DNA of 64,000 nt from Firm-04 sp045600205 (GTDB lineage Bacteria > Bacillota > Clostridia > Oscillospirales > Ruminococcaceae), in NCBI GenBank assembly GCA_045600205.1, contig JAZRXM010000014.1:62001-126000 (forward strand). Reading direction: 5' to 3'. Both the position numbers and the translations under genes were made by a program. The notes beneath the pieces were generated by a model, which did not search any database, was not told where the DNA came from, and saw only the letters and a program-made list of their open reading frames with translations. Within the stretch, counting starts at the first letter, position 1, and each line of letters starts with the position of its first letter. Shown in pieces: positions 1-9,299 of the stretch.

Positions 1-1
1 C

Positions 2-940
2 GAGGAGAAATTCCATATTGCCAAAGAACACCTGCTCAAAAAGCAGATGCAGAAAAACGGTCTGAAAGCCACGCAGATCCGCATTACAGATGCTGCGATC
101 TATGGGCTGATCGACTACTATACCAAGGAAGCGGGCGTCCGTACTTTGGAGCGTCAGATTGGTGCGCTTTGCCGTAAATGCGCGAAAACAATTGTGACAG
201 GCGATGCAAAAAAGGTACAGTATACCCCTGAAGCACTCGAAAGCGCACTGGGTCCGCACAAGTATATGCCCGATTTCCAGTCCACCGAGGATACGGTCGG
301 TCTGGTCAACGGTCTGGCATGGACAAGCGCAGGCGGTGTCCTGATGCCGCTGGAAGTTCTGACTATGGACGGCAAAGGCGAGGTTCAACTGACCGGTTCT
401 CTGGGCGATGTGATGAAGGAAAGTGCGAAGCTTGCCATCTCCTACGCACGCAGTGTCGCCAAAAAATACGACATCAATCCGGAGCTGTTCAAAACCAAAG
501 ATATCCACATTCACGCACCCGAAGGTGCCGTTCCGAAAGACGGTCCGAGCGCAGGCGTCACCATGACCACCGCGCTGATTTCCGCACTGTCGGGGATTCC
601 CGTCCGCGCAGACGTCGCCATGACAGGTGAGATCACGCTGCACGGCAGGGTTCTGCCAATCGGCGGACTGGTGGAAAAATCCATGGCAGCCTACAAAGCA
701 GGCATGAAAACCGTGCTGATCCCGAAAGCGAATGTTCCGGATCTGGCGGAACTGGATCCCGTGGTGCGTGAAGCAATGGAGTTCATCCCGTGTGAAACGC
801 TTGAAACCGTATTGGAAATCGCACTCCGTCCGCCGCACTACGAGATGGTGCTGGAGCCGCTTATCCCCGAAGAAGCCGCGCTGCTCGGCATCCCATCGCT
901 GAACAGTGACTGGGATACCGTATCGGTGCCGAAAACCTGA
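2..940 (+). CDS. lon: Lon protease, C-terminal part (5' end outside window)
   Basis: ATP-dependent serine protease of the cytosolic AAA+ Lon family, which degrades misfolded and regulatory proteins. Only the C-terminal part is present: the frame is already open at base 2, so the methionine at 47 is internal. It covers the end of the AAA+ lid (GVRTLERQIGALCRKCA) and the whole proteolytic domain. The catalytic serine lies in KDGPSAGVTM and the catalytic lysine in GLVEKSMAAYKAG, the Ser-Lys dyad of the family, so the visible part looks active. The gene stops 15 bp before engB and probably shares its transcript. Family assignment is certain; regulation cannot be judged without the upstream part. 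Confidence 0.96.
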   Translation, partial: EEKFHIAKEHLLKKQMQKNGLKATQIRITDAAIYGLIDYYTKEAGVRTLERQIGALCRKCAKTIVTGDAKKVQYTPEALESALGPHKYMPDFQSTEDTVGLVNGLAWTSAGGVLMPLEVLTMDGKGEVQLTGSLGDVMKESAKLAISYARSVAKKYDINPELFKTKDIHIHAPEGAVPKDGPSAGVTMTTALISALSGIPVRADVAMTGEITLHGRVLPIGGLVEKSMAAYKAGMKTVLIPKANVPDLAELDPVVREAMEFIPCETLETVLEIALRPPHYEMVLEPLIPEEAALLGIPSLNSDWDTVSVPKT

Positions 941-955
941 ACGGAGTGTGAAATC

Positions 956-1540
956 GTGAACTGGAACAAAGCAGAATTCGAAGCGGCATTCGGAACGGCA
1001 AAACAACTGCCCCAATGTGAGCGACCCGAAGTCGCATTTGCAGGACGCTCCAATGTCGGCAAATCGACGCTCATCAATAAAATATTCAACCGCAAAAATC
1101 TGGCGCGTGTCAGTGCGGTACCCGGAAAAACCGCAACCATTAATTTTTACCGCTGTGAGGATATCACGTTTGTCGATCTCCCGGGGTACGGTTACGCAAA
1201 AACCGCCAAAACCGAGCGTCACCGCTGGAGTGACCTCATCAACGGCTATTTGCAGGCGGAGCGCGATGTCAGAGCGGTATTTCAACTGATTGATATGCGG
1301 CATCCGCCCACCAAAGATGATCTGCAAATGATTGATTTTCTCATGGATACGGAAATGCCGTTTGTACTGGTGCTGACCAAGGCGGACAAGCTGAACAAAA
1401 CCGAGCGTGAGAAGCGTCTGGCGGCATTGCCCGATGAAATCCCGCAATTTGAAGATATGACCGTGATCGTGTTTTCCTCCATGACGGGCGAGGGCGTAGA
1501 CAAACTGCGTGCGCTGACTGACGAAATCACGTCGGAATGA
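956..1540 (+). CDS. engB: Ribosome biogenesis GTP-binding protein EngB/YsxC
   Basis: Small essential GTPase for assembly of the large ribosomal subunit. It shows G1 GRSNVGKS near residue 28, G3 DLPGYG and G4 TKAD in the expected order, and its 194 residues match the family. The start is GTG at 956, with a GGAG-like site in the short gap after lon. The lon-engB pairing is common in Firmicutes. The gene is followed by terminator hairpins shared with the convergent clpX. Confidence 0.96.
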   Translation: MNWNKAEFEAAFGTAKQLPQCERPEVAFAGRSNVGKSTLINKIFNRKNLARVSAVPGKTATINFYRCEDITFVDLPGYGYAKTAKTERHRWSDLINGYLQAERDVRAVFQLIDMRHPPTKDDLQMIDFLMDTEMPFVLVLTKADKLNKTEREKRLAALPDEIPQFEDMTVIVFSSMTGEGVDKLRALTDEITSE

Positions 1541-1606
1541 GGTGCCCACGGCGCATGAGAATGGGGCGTTGCTCCTTTGGCATCCCGTGATAGAAGATAC
1601 GAAAAA

Positions 1607-1674
1607 GAGGGAACCCCAAAAAGGTTCCCTCTCATTCTGTCGAAAAATGCGGGGGAACCCCGAAAGGTTCCCTC
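1607..1674. terminator. Two tandem terminator hairpins between engB and clpX
   Basis: Two near-identical hairpins: GAGGGAACCCC / GGTTCCCTC arms at 1607-1632 and GGGGGAACCCC / GGTTCCCTC arms at 1651-1674. The second is followed by a T-rich stretch on +. They lie between convergent genes and probably stop transcription both ways. The duplicated stem suggests a local duplication. Confidence 0.75.
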
Positions 1675-1688
1675 TTATTTTTATCTTC

Positions 1689-2954
1689 TCATGACGCTTT
1701 TGCATCGCGCAGAATCAGCTTGGGCTGTGCGCCATTCCGCAGGCAATCCGCGGTGACCACGACCTTTGCCACATTCCCCTCAGAGGGCGCGTCAAACATC
1801 GTCTGCATCAGCAGACCCTCCAGAATCGCTCGCAGACCGCGTGCGCCTGTTTTCTGCTCAATGGCACGCTTTGCGATCTCCGAAAGCGCATCGTCCTCAA
1901 TTTCCAGTTCAATGGAGTCGTAATGGAACAGTTTGGCATACTGCTTGACCAGTGCGTTTTTCGGCTCTGTCAGAATGCGGATCAGCGATTCTTCGTCCAT
2001 TTCGTCCAGCGTAGTAATCAGCGGCAGACGACCGACCAGTTCCGGCACCAAACCAAATTTGACCAGATCCTGCGGAATGACCTTTCGGAAAATGTTCGCA
2101 GATTTCTCCTTTTTCGAAAGCACCTCTGCGCCAAAGCCGAGTCCCGAGGATTCCGTGCGGCTGATGATGTGCTTTTCGAGCCCGTCAAATGCGCCGCCGC
2201 AGATGAACAGAATGTTCTTCGTGTTGATCTGGATGCACTCCTGATTCGGGTGTTTTCTTCCGCCTTGCGGGGGTACATTGGAAACCGTACCCTCAATGAT
2301 TTTCAGCAATGCCTGCTGTACGCCCTCGCCGCTGACATCACGGGTCAGAGAGGTATTCTCTGATTTTCTCGCAATTTTGTCGATTTCGTCAATGTAAATG
2401 ATACCGCGTTCTGCAGCATCAATATCAAAATTGGCTGCCTGAATCAGACGCAGCAGCACATTTTCGACGTCGTCACCGACATAACCTGCCTCAGTAATGG
2501 TAGTGGCGTCCGCAATTGCAAACGGCACCTCCAAAATTTTAGCAAGGGTCTGTGCGAGGTAGGTTTTACCGACACCTGTGGGTCCGAGCAGCAAAACATT
2601 GCTCTTTTGCAGCTCGACGCCGTCGCCGTCATCGCGGCTCAGGATGCGCTTGTAGTGGTTATAAACCGATACGGACAGCGCGATTTTTGCCTGCTCCTGT
2701 CCGATGACATATTCATCGAGTACTTTTTTGATTTCGGCAGGTTTCAGCAGATGCATTTCTTTTGCATGCTTGGAAGCATATGCACTGCTTTTCTGTCTGC
2801 CTTTACGGCTCCCTGATGCGGGACCGTAGATCACTTCATAGCAATAGCTGACACACTCGTCGCAAATATGGGAATCTCCCGCGGAAAACAGACTGCGAAC
2901 TTCATTTTCGGTATTGCCGCAGAAACTGCATTTTCGTAAATCTTTCTCTGCCAT
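1689..2954 (-). CDS. clpX: ATP-dependent Clp protease ATP-binding subunit ClpX
   Basis: AAA+ unfoldase that feeds substrates into ClpP. The N-terminal zinc-binding domain is visible as CSFCG near residue 9, with a second Cys pair CDECVSYC near residue 33. Walker A is GPTGVGKT near 128 and Walker B is IIYIDEIDKI. The IGF-loop equivalent reads LGFGAEV, so the ClpP-docking tripeptide itself is diverged (LGF). The 421-residue length is typical. It lies 42 bp downstream of clpP in a tig-clpP-clpX operon. Confidence 0.97.
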   Translation of the reverse strand: MAEKDLRKCSFCGNTENEVRSLFSAGDSHICDECVSYCYEVIYGPASGSRKGRQKSSAYASKHAKEMHLLKPAEIKKVLDEYVIGQEQAKIALSVSVYNHYKRILSRDDGDGVELQKSNVLLLGPTGVGKTYLAQTLAKILEVPFAIADATTITEAGYVGDDVENVLLRLIQAANFDIDAAERGIIYIDEIDKIARKSENTSLTRDVSGEGVQQALLKIIEGTVSNVPPQGGRKHPNQECIQINTKNILFICGGAFDGLEKHIISRTESSGLGFGAEVLSKKEKSANIFRKVIPQDLVKFGLVPELVGRLPLITTLDEMDEESLIRILTEPKNALVKQYAKLFHYDSIELEIEDDALSEIAKRAIEQKTGARGLRAILEGLLMQTMFDAPSEGNVAKVVVTADCLRNGAQPKLILRDAKAS

Positions 2955-2996
2955 AGATTGCCTTCCCTTTCCGTTGTGCTGTGGGTAGGATGTCGA

Positions 2997-3587
2997 TCAG
3001 CGTTTGGCAACGACCTTGTCGATCAGACCATAAGCCATTGCTTCCTGCGCGGTCATAAAGTTATCACGCTCGACATCACGCTGAATTTCCTCAAGGGATT
3101 TGCCTGTATTCTCTGCAAGCATCCGATTCAGTTTATCCTTGGTACGAAGCAGGTTCTCGGTACGGATCTGAATATCGGTTGCCTGACCGGTCAGACCGCC
3201 GCCCATGATGAGGGGCTGGTGAATCATGATCTCACTGTTGGGCAGAGCCATACGCTTACCCTTTGCGCCCGAAGAAAGCAGGAATGCGCCCATCGAGGCT
3301 GCCATACCGATGCAGATGGTCGCGACATCGCACTTGATATACTGCATGGTGTCATAAATAGCCATACCTGCGGTCACAGAGCCGCCGGGGCTGTTAATAT
3401 ACAGGGAGATATCCTTTTCGGGGTCCTGGCTCTCCAAAAAGAGCAGCTGCGCAACGACCAGACTTGCGGTGGTATCGTTGACATCTTCCGACAGCATGAT
3501 GATGCGGTCGTTCAAAAGGCGGGAGAAGATATCATAGGCTCTCTCGCCGCGGTTGGTTTGTTCAATGACGGTTGGAACAAGACTCAC
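2997..3587 (-). CDS. clpP: ATP-dependent Clp protease proteolytic subunit ClpP
   Basis: Serine peptidase that forms the tetradecameric chamber used by ClpX. The catalytic serine is in GMAASMGAFLL, the histidine in EIMIHQP, and the aspartate follows in the C-terminal third. Its 196 residues match the family. The start is GTG, with an AAGGATG site upstream. The gene lies between tig and clpX on the same strand, the usual Firmicutes order. Confidence 0.97.
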   Translation of the reverse strand: MSLVPTVIEQTNRGERAYDIFSRLLNDRIIMLSEDVNDTTASLVVAQLLFLESQDPEKDISLYINSPGGSVTAGMAIYDTMQYIKCDVATICIGMAASMGAFLLSSGAKGKRMALPNSEIMIHQPLIMGGGLTGQATDIQIRTENLLRTKDKLNRMLAENTGKSLEEIQRDVERDNFMTAQEAMAYGLIDKVVAKR

Positions 3588-3653
3588 GTTCTGTCATCCT
3601 TTCTGAAATGGTTTCTCGCCTTGTTTCGACACAGGCGTATAAATAGAGGAATT

Positions 3654-3682
3654 GCGCATCCCTAGAAATTCAAGAGATGCGC
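3654..3682 (-). terminator. Hairpin between tig and clpP
   Basis: Inverted repeat GCGCATC / GATGCGC with a 15-nt loop, 31 bp after the tig stop. There is no strong U-tract on the - strand, so it may be a leaky terminator or a processing/stability hairpin that lowers clpP-clpX relative to tig. Confidence 0.4.
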
Positions 3683-3712
3683 TTCTTCCGTAGCGTTTAT
3701 TTTTCGGTGCAA

Positions 3713-5047
3713 TTATTCTGCATCAGCAGCGGGAGTTTCCTCCTCAGCCTTTGCCATATCGTTGTCAACAACGGCGTTGTTCTTGATCATCTCAACGACC
3801 TTGGTGACACGGAGATCGAGTTTGAACTCATCCATCGGGATCTGCGTCTTGATGACCTCAACAGGAGCCTTGAAGCGCTCTGCGAACTCTGCCAGACCTT
3901 CCTCAACTTCCTGCTCGGTGACGTCAATACCCTCGATGTCAGCGATCTTTTCAAGAGCCAGACGAAGGGTTACTTCCTTCTTTGCCTGCTCCTCGTAGGA
4001 ATCGCGGAGCTGATCCATGGTCATACCGGTCAGCTGGAGGTACTCAGACAGCTTCATATCGCCGAACTGCTGCTCAAGTCTGTGCTCAAATTCATGAACC
4101 ATCTGGTCAATGCGGCGATCATACATGACCTTCGGAATGATTGCATCAGTACCATTGATCACGGTATCGAATACATCATTTTCGAAAGAAGCCTGTGCAG
4201 CATTCTTTGCCTGCTCGGTCAGCTTTTCCTGAATATCGTTGCGCAGTTCAGCCATGGTTTCGAACTCGGAAACATCCTTTGCGAATTCATCATCAGCCTC
4301 AGGCATTTCCTGGGTGGTCATGCTGAGGATCTCGGTCTTGAATACAGCGGGCTTGCCTGCATAACGCTCATCTGCGTAATCCTCAGGGAAGGTGACATTG
4401 ACGTCAAACTTCTCGCCGATATTGTGACCGACAACAGCCTCCTCGAAGCCTGCGATAAACTGACCGCTGCCCAGACGAAGCGGATAGCTGTCGCCCTTGC
4501 CGCCCTCGAATGCAACGTCATCAATGAAGCCCTCGAAGTTGATGGTGACCTCGTCGCCGAGTGCAGCAGCGCGATCCTCAACATCTACGATACGAGCCTG
4601 ACGCTGGCGCAGTGCCTCGACCTGCTGGTCGATATCAGCATCTGTGATCTCGCGGACGACCATGGGAGCATGAATGCCCTTATATTCACCAACGGTCACT
4701 TCCGGCTTGGTGATGAAGGTTGCCTTGCAGACAGCACCATCTTCCTTGGAAACGGAAACCAGTTCCACGGAAGGACGGTCAACCAGGTTCAGACCCAGTT
4801 CATCAATAATTTTGCCCAGTTCTGCGGGAACCAGCTCATTGACAGCGTCCTCAAAGAACACGCCCTCGCCGTAGAGTTTTTCAATCATCTTACGGGGAGC
4901 CTTGCCCTTACGGAAGCCCTTGACAGCGATATTTTTCTTCTGCTTCTGGAATACGCGCTCACAAGCGGTTTCCAGCGCATCAGCGGGAATGGAGAAGGAA
5001 ACTTCTCTCATATTGACATCGGTTTTCACATCAGATACTACACTCAT
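3713..5047 (-). CDS. tig: Trigger factor (ribosome-associated chaperone, PPIase)
   Basis: Binds nascent chains at the ribosome exit. The N-terminal domain carries the ribosome-binding signature GFRKGKAPRKMIE near residue 46, followed by an FKBP-like peptidyl-prolyl isomerase domain (about 150-240) and a helical C-terminal chaperone domain. The start at 5047 (MSVVSD) is chosen because GGAGGA sits 6-7 nt before it; an ATG five codons upstream overlaps that site. The length is then 444 residues. It is first in the tig-clpP-clpX operon. Confidence 0.96.
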   Translation of the reverse strand: MSVVSDVKTDVNMREVSFSIPADALETACERVFQKQKKNIAVKGFRKGKAPRKMIEKLYGEGVFFEDAVNELVPAELGKIIDELGLNLVDRPSVELVSVSKEDGAVCKATFITKPEVTVGEYKGIHAPMVVREITDADIDQQVEALRQRQARIVDVEDRAAALGDEVTINFEGFIDDVAFEGGKGDSYPLRLGSGQFIAGFEEAVVGHNIGEKFDVNVTFPEDYADERYAGKPAVFKTEILSMTTQEMPEADDEFAKDVSEFETMAELRNDIQEKLTEQAKNAAQASFENDVFDTVINGTDAIIPKVMYDRRIDQMVHEFEHRLEQQFGDMKLSEYLQLTGMTMDQLRDSYEEQAKKEVTLRLALEKIADIEGIDVTEQEVEEGLAEFAERFKAPVEVIKTQIPMDEFKLDLRVTKVVEMIKNNAVVDNDMAKAEEETPAADAE

Positions 5048-5117
5048 GGGTTGATCCTCCAAATTTTCGTTTTCAGGTCAGCGGGAGCGATAGAACGCCG
5101 CCGTGACAGATAGGTTT

Positions 5118-5123
5118 ATTATA
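5118..5123 (-). promoter_or_regulatory. Extended -10 promoter of tig operon
   Basis: TATAAT on the - strand preceded by TGT (extended -10, TGnTATAAT), about 70 bp before the tig start. No good -35 hexamer is seen at 16-18 bp, which suits an extended -10 promoter. Confidence 0.5.
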
Positions 5124-5178
5124 ACACATACTACAGAATTTTTCCAGTCGTTTTTTGCAGTTCTTCGTTTCTTCCAAA

Positions 5179-5871
5179 TTATGTGATTTTGACTGGAGAA
5201 AACTGTATATAATCTCCCGAGATCAGGTGGTATTTCACGCCATCGCGTTCACCGCAGACGGCATAACGGTGGCTGCCGCTGCCGTGCAGATGCCCGTAGT
5301 AGCAGTCCGAAATCTGATGCTTCCACAGCACTTCCAGAATGCCGTAGTTGCAGTTGTCACCGTAGATCGGCGGATAATGCAGAAACACAATCGGGGTGAG
5401 CCCCTGCTGCTCTGCTGCCGCAATGGATACATCGAGCCGCTGCGCCTCGCGTGCAATGACCTTGGCGTTGGCAGGTTCTTCCTTGTCAATGTTGACCCAG
5501 CCGCGGGTACCGCAGATGCCGAAATTTTCATAGGCATAGCAGTTATTGTGCAGGATATGCAGCGAAGAAAGCTGATTCTGCTCAAAAAAGGCGGTCATCT
5601 TCGACATGGTCGTCCACCAGTAATCGTGGTTGCCCTTGAGGATGATTTTTTCGCCCGGCAGTGCATGGATCCATTGAAAATCAGGGAGCGCGTCCTCCAT
5701 GGTCATGCCCCACGAGCTATCACCCGCCAGCACAACGATATCTTGCGGAGTGATTTGTTCGCGCCATGCTTTTTCAAGGATCTGCGTGTGATTCTCCCAA
5801 CCGCCGAACACATCCATCGGCTTGTTGACGCCAAAGGACAGGTGCAGGTCACCAATGACAAACAGGCTCAC
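5179..5871 (-). CDS. Predicted metallophosphoesterase (COG1768-like)
   Basis: Calcineurin-like phosphoesterase of 230 residues, cytosolic, with no signal peptide. Metal-binding motifs are in order: GDLHL near residue 7, GDSSWG near 50, the GNHDYWW signature near 77, and a later HYPPI and GHLHG pair. The substrate is unknown; relatives hydrolyse phosphodiesters or phosphomonoesters. The start is GTG in a 4-base GTGA overlap with the thrC stop, so the two are translationally coupled. It is the last gene of the long leftward run from the signal peptidase cluster. Confidence 0.85.
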   Translation of the reverse strand: MSLFVIGDLHLSFGVNKPMDVFGGWENHTQILEKAWREQITPQDIVVLAGDSSWGMTMEDALPDFQWIHALPGEKIILKGNHDYWWTTMSKMTAFFEQNQLSSLHILHNNCYAYENFGICGTRGWVNIDKEEPANAKVIAREAQRLDVSIAAAEQQGLTPIVFLHYPPIYGDNCNYGILEVLWKHQISDCYYGHLHGSGSHRYAVCGERDGVKYHLISGDYIQFSPVKIT

Positions 5872-7364
5872 GCAATTCCCAGCTTTTCCTTGACGTAAGC
5901 GGGAACAGCCGCTTTGTCAACGCTGTCGGTGAAGCGGACGGGCTTTGTTTTCAGGGATGCGAGTGCCGCAGGGATCTGCATACCTGACTTTTTGCACAGC
6001 AGATCAAGGATCTCGTACTCGTCCGTGCCTGCCGGAACGGTATCAATTGCTTCGAGTACCGCATTGCCGAACTTATAGGGGTTTGCGGTGGAAGCCACAA
6101 GCATCGGGAGTTTTTCGTCACAATTTTCCTGATAATCGCGAGCCGCGCAGATACCGACTGCCGTATGGGTATCGGAAAGGTAGCCGTTTTCGCCAAAGAC
6201 CGTGCCGATGAGTTCCTTGGTTGCCTCATCGTCCCAGCAACTGCCGGAAAATTCTGCCTGAATGCGGTGCATCAGTTCCACAGGGATCTCGTATCTGCCC
6301 TCGGTTTTGAGTGCGTCGAACCATTCGCGGATCTGCGCATCGTCCTCGTGGGTCATGTGGTAGAGCAGACGTTCCAGATTCGAGGAGATCAGGATATCCA
6401 TGGACGGAGAAACGGTTGCATGGAATACGCGGTTGCGGTCATAAACGCCCGTTTCGATGAACTCGGTGAGGACGTTGTTGACGTTGGAAGCGCAAACGAG
6501 GTGCTGAATCGGCACGCCCATCTGTTTTGCGTACCAAGCGGCGAGAATGTTGCCGAAATTGCCTGTCGGAACGGTGAGTGCGAACCGCTGACCATTTTTC
6601 AGGATGCCTTTTTCCAGCATGGTAACATACGCAGATACGTAATAAACGATTTGCGGTACAAGTCTGCCCCAGTTGATACTGTTGGCACTGGAGAACTGCA
6701 TATTGTTTTTCGCAAGCAGTTCCTTGATTTCAGGGTCAGTAAAAATCGCCTTGACGCCGTTCTGGCAGTCATCAAAATTGCCCTTTACTGCGCAGACACG
6801 GACATTTTCGCCCTCCTGTGTCTGCATCTGACGCTTTTGCATGGAGCTGACGCCGTCCTCAGGATAGAACACCATGATCTTGGTGCCCTCGACATCCTGA
6901 AAACCTGCAAGTGCTGCCTTTCCGGTATCGCCGGAGGTTGCGGTCAGAATGACGATCTCGCGGTCGATGCCGCACTTTTTAACGGATTTTGTCAGGAAAT
7001 GCGGCAGAATCTGGAGTGCCATATCCTTGAACGCACAGGTCGGACCGTGCCACAGTTCGAGCAGCATAGTGCCGTCTGCGAGGGTGGAAATTTCCTGAAC
7101 ATTCGGGGTTTCGAAGCTGCCGCTCTCGTATGCTTTTCGGGTACAGTCACGCAGTTCCTCATCGGTAAAATCGGTGAGATAGAGTGCAAACAGACGCGCC
7201 GCACGCTCTGCATAGGAAAGTCCTTTCAGCGCGTCAAAATCCGCAGCGGAAAGCTCAGGAATCGAAGCAGGTACGAACAAACCGCCGTCTGCCGAGATAC
7301 CCTGTGCAATAGCCTCCGCACTGGATACGGATAGATTTTTGTTTCTTGTGCTGTGGTAGATCAT
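5868..7364 (-). CDS. thrC: Threonine synthase
   Basis: PLP-dependent conversion of O-phosphohomoserine to threonine. The PLP lysine lies in TCAFKDMALQ near residue 107, and the glycine-rich phosphate-binding loop is PTGNFGN. At 498 residues it belongs to the long threonine synthase class. The start at 7364 (MIYHST) is chosen because GGAGG lies 7 nt upstream; a longer frame begins nine codons earlier without such a site. It is coupled to the downstream phosphoesterase. No other threonine gene is in the window. Confidence 0.95.
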   Translation of the reverse strand: MIYHSTRNKNLSVSSAEAIAQGISADGGLFVPASIPELSAADFDALKGLSYAERAARLFALYLTDFTDEELRDCTRKAYESGSFETPNVQEISTLADGTMLLELWHGPTCAFKDMALQILPHFLTKSVKKCGIDREIVILTATSGDTGKAALAGFQDVEGTKIMVFYPEDGVSSMQKRQMQTQEGENVRVCAVKGNFDDCQNGVKAIFTDPEIKELLAKNNMQFSSANSINWGRLVPQIVYYVSAYVTMLEKGILKNGQRFALTVPTGNFGNILAAWYAKQMGVPIQHLVCASNVNNVLTEFIETGVYDRNRVFHATVSPSMDILISSNLERLLYHMTHEDDAQIREWFDALKTEGRYEIPVELMHRIQAEFSGSCWDDEATKELIGTVFGENGYLSDTHTAVGICAARDYQENCDEKLPMLVASTANPYKFGNAVLEAIDTVPAGTDEYEILDLLCKKSGMQIPAALASLKTKPVRFTDSVDKAAVPAYVKEKLGIA

Positions 7365-7408
7365 CTTGATTCCTCCAAACGGAATTTGCATTCCGATAAA
7401 TTACATAT

Positions 7409-7774
7409 TTACGCGGTAAATGCGTTTTCGATGTATTCGATATGCCGCACGGTCCTGCCGCTGTATTCGACCTCTGCGACATCAAAGCGCGGCTGCAGAT
7501 CGCACGGATTTGCAAGCAGATACGCCTCTGCGGCACGAATCAGCAATTTTTGCTTGGTGAGCGTCACCGCAGCCGCTCCCGATGCAAGGGCATCCGGTCG
7601 GCGCGTTTTGACCTCCACAAACAGGAGCAGTTCCCCCTGCCTTGCGATAATGTCAATTTCGCCGCCGCGAATGGTGAAGTTCCTGCGGAGAATCTCCGCA
7701 CCGTTTTGCTGTAAATACGTGCAAACGGCATCTTCGCCCAATCGCCCGATGCCGCGCTTATTCATCTGTTCCAT
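7409..7774 (-). CDS. yraN: YraN/UPF0102 family nuclease-fold protein
   Basis: Small protein with a Holliday-junction-resolvase-like (PD-(D/E)XK) fold. The visible motif series GEIDIIARQ ... FVEVKTRR supplies the E, D and ExK residues of that fold. The cellular role of the family is not settled. It overlaps the rnhB end by 17 bases. ATG codons at 7774 and 7765 are both possible starts; the second gives the usual MNKRGIGRLGED beginning. The rbgA-rnhB-yraN order is widely conserved. Confidence 0.88.
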   Translation of the reverse strand: MEQMNKRGIGRLGEDAVCTYLQQNGAEILRRNFTIRGGEIDIIARQGELLLFVEVKTRRPDALASGAAAVTLTKQKLLIRAAEAYLLANPCDLQPRFDVAEVEYSGRTVRHIEYIENAFTA

Positions 7775-8387
7775 AAAATTTCTTCAGAAAAGAGGGGCGG
7801 TGTGCAGGGCACAAACCGTATTTGGCGATTGCCTCGTAGTGTGCCTTGGTGCCGTAGCCCTTGTGCTGCGCAAAACCGTATTGCGGATAAAGCTCATCCA
7901 GCTCCCGCAGCGACGCATCTCTGGCTGTTTTTGCCAGAACCGACGCAGCGGCAATACTTGCGGATTTCGCATCGCCGTGCACGACCAGTTCCAGCGGGAT
8001 CTCAAATTGCGGCGGGCGGTTCCCGTCCACCAGCGCAAAGGCGGGTGCGACCTGCAAGCCCTCAACAGCACGTTTCATAGCCAGCAGAGCCGCCTGCAAA
8101 ATGTTGATCTGTTCGATTTCCGCGACCGAAGCCGTAGCAACGCACCACGCGACCGCTTTCTCCTTGATTTCGGGTGCCAGAGCCTCACGCCGCGCCTCAG
8201 AGAGCTTTTTGCTGTCGTTGAGCCATGCGATCTGCACATCGGGCGGCAAAATCACTGCTGCCGCGTAGACATCGCCGGCAAGCGGACCTCTGCCCGCCTC
8301 ATCCACGCCGCAAAACACGGGGAAATGCGTGCGCACTTCGGTATCAAAATCAAACAATTCCTGAAAAATCTTTGGTTTCGCTGCCAT
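7758..8387 (-). CDS. rnhB: Ribonuclease HII
   Basis: Cleaves RNA in RNA-DNA hybrids and removes misincorporated ribonucleotides. The signature GVDEAGRGPLAGDVYAAAV lies near residue 25 with the catalytic Asp-Glu pair, and a further Asp is in ALVDGNRPP. The 209-residue length is typical. It begins 3 bases after rbgA ends and overlaps yraN, so it is co-transcribed with both. Confidence 0.95.
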   Translation of the reverse strand: MAAKPKIFQELFDFDTEVRTHFPVFCGVDEAGRGPLAGDVYAAAVILPPDVQIAWLNDSKKLSEARREALAPEIKEKAVAWCVATASVAEIEQINILQAALLAMKRAVEGLQVAPAFALVDGNRPPQFEIPLELVVHGDAKSASIAAASVLAKTARDASLRELDELYPQYGFAQHKGYGTKAHYEAIAKYGLCPAHRPSFLKKFYGTDE

Positions 8388-8389
8388 GC

Positions 8390-9274
8390 TTACGCCTCCG
8401 TTTTTTCCTCTGCGACAGGCGGTTCCTCCAATGTGATGCGTCCCAGTTTCACGCCGCGGAATTCGTCAATCAGCGCGATTGCCGCACGTTCCGTGTTCGG
8501 TACGCCGCCTGAGAGCAGCATCCCACGGTTTTTGGCAAGCATCTCCAACAGGATATGGCCCGGTTCGTTTGCATCTACCGGAATTTTATATCGTTCCAGC
8601 AATGCCTGCGGATATTTTTCATGCAGCAGCGTCAACAAACGCGCCGCAAGAGCCTCTTTGTCGAGGATATCGTCGCTGACAGCGCCCGTAAATGCAAGTC
8701 TGCACGCGACTTCCTGATCTTCGAGCTTCGGCCACAGTACGCCCGGAGTATCGAGCAGTTCGACACCGCCCTCCACCTTGATCCACTGCTGAATGCGCGT
8801 GACACCCGCTCTGTCCTCCGCCTTAGCGCGTTTTCCGCCCGCCAGACGGTTAATCAGCGAGGATTTGCCCACATTCGGAATGCCCAGAATCATCACGCGG
8901 ATGGGGCGTCCCTTCATTCCTTTTGCAGCATACTGCGCAAGCTGCGTGGCAAGCAGGGTACGCAGTGCGGGAGCAAAGCCCTTGACTCCTTTGCCCGATT
9001 TGGAATCTGCCGTGATGACCTGCGCACCGCGCTTCTGATAATAGGCGATCCATTTCTGGGTGAGGTCGGGGTCTGCCATATCCGCTTTATTGAGGATCAC
9101 CAGACGCGGTTTATTGCGTGTCAGGCGGTCAAATTCGGGGTTTCGACTGCTCAGGGGCAGTCTGGCGTCCAGCAGTTCGGCAACGGCATCCACCAGCGGC
9201 AGACTCTTTTGGATCATGCGTCTGGTTTTCGCCATATGTCCTGGAAACCACTGGATATCCTTCATATCTTCCAT
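8390..9274 (-). CDS. rbgA: Ribosome biogenesis GTPase RbgA/YlqF
   Basis: Circularly permuted GTPase for late 50S assembly. The motif order is permuted as expected: G4 LNKAD near residue 60, then G1 GIPNVGKSS near 131 and G3 LDTPG near 175. The N-terminal WFPGHMAKTRR is the family hallmark. A C-terminal RNA-binding-like region follows. The rplS - signal peptidase - rbgA - rnhB arrangement is typical of Clostridia and ties the gene to ribosome assembly. Confidence 0.95.
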   Translation of the reverse strand: MEDMKDIQWFPGHMAKTRRMIQKSLPLVDAVAELLDARLPLSSRNPEFDRLTRNKPRLVILNKADMADPDLTQKWIAYYQKRGAQVITADSKSGKGVKGFAPALRTLLATQLAQYAAKGMKGRPIRVMILGIPNVGKSSLINRLAGGKRAKAEDRAGVTRIQQWIKVEGGVELLDTPGVLWPKLEDQEVACRLAFTGAVSDDILDKEALAARLLTLLHEKYPQALLERYKIPVDANEPGHILLEMLAKNRGMLLSGGVPNTERAAIALIDEFRGVKLGRITLEEPPVAEEKTEA

Positions 9275-9299
9275 GCTGTTTTCCGTTTCTCAAAATGTG

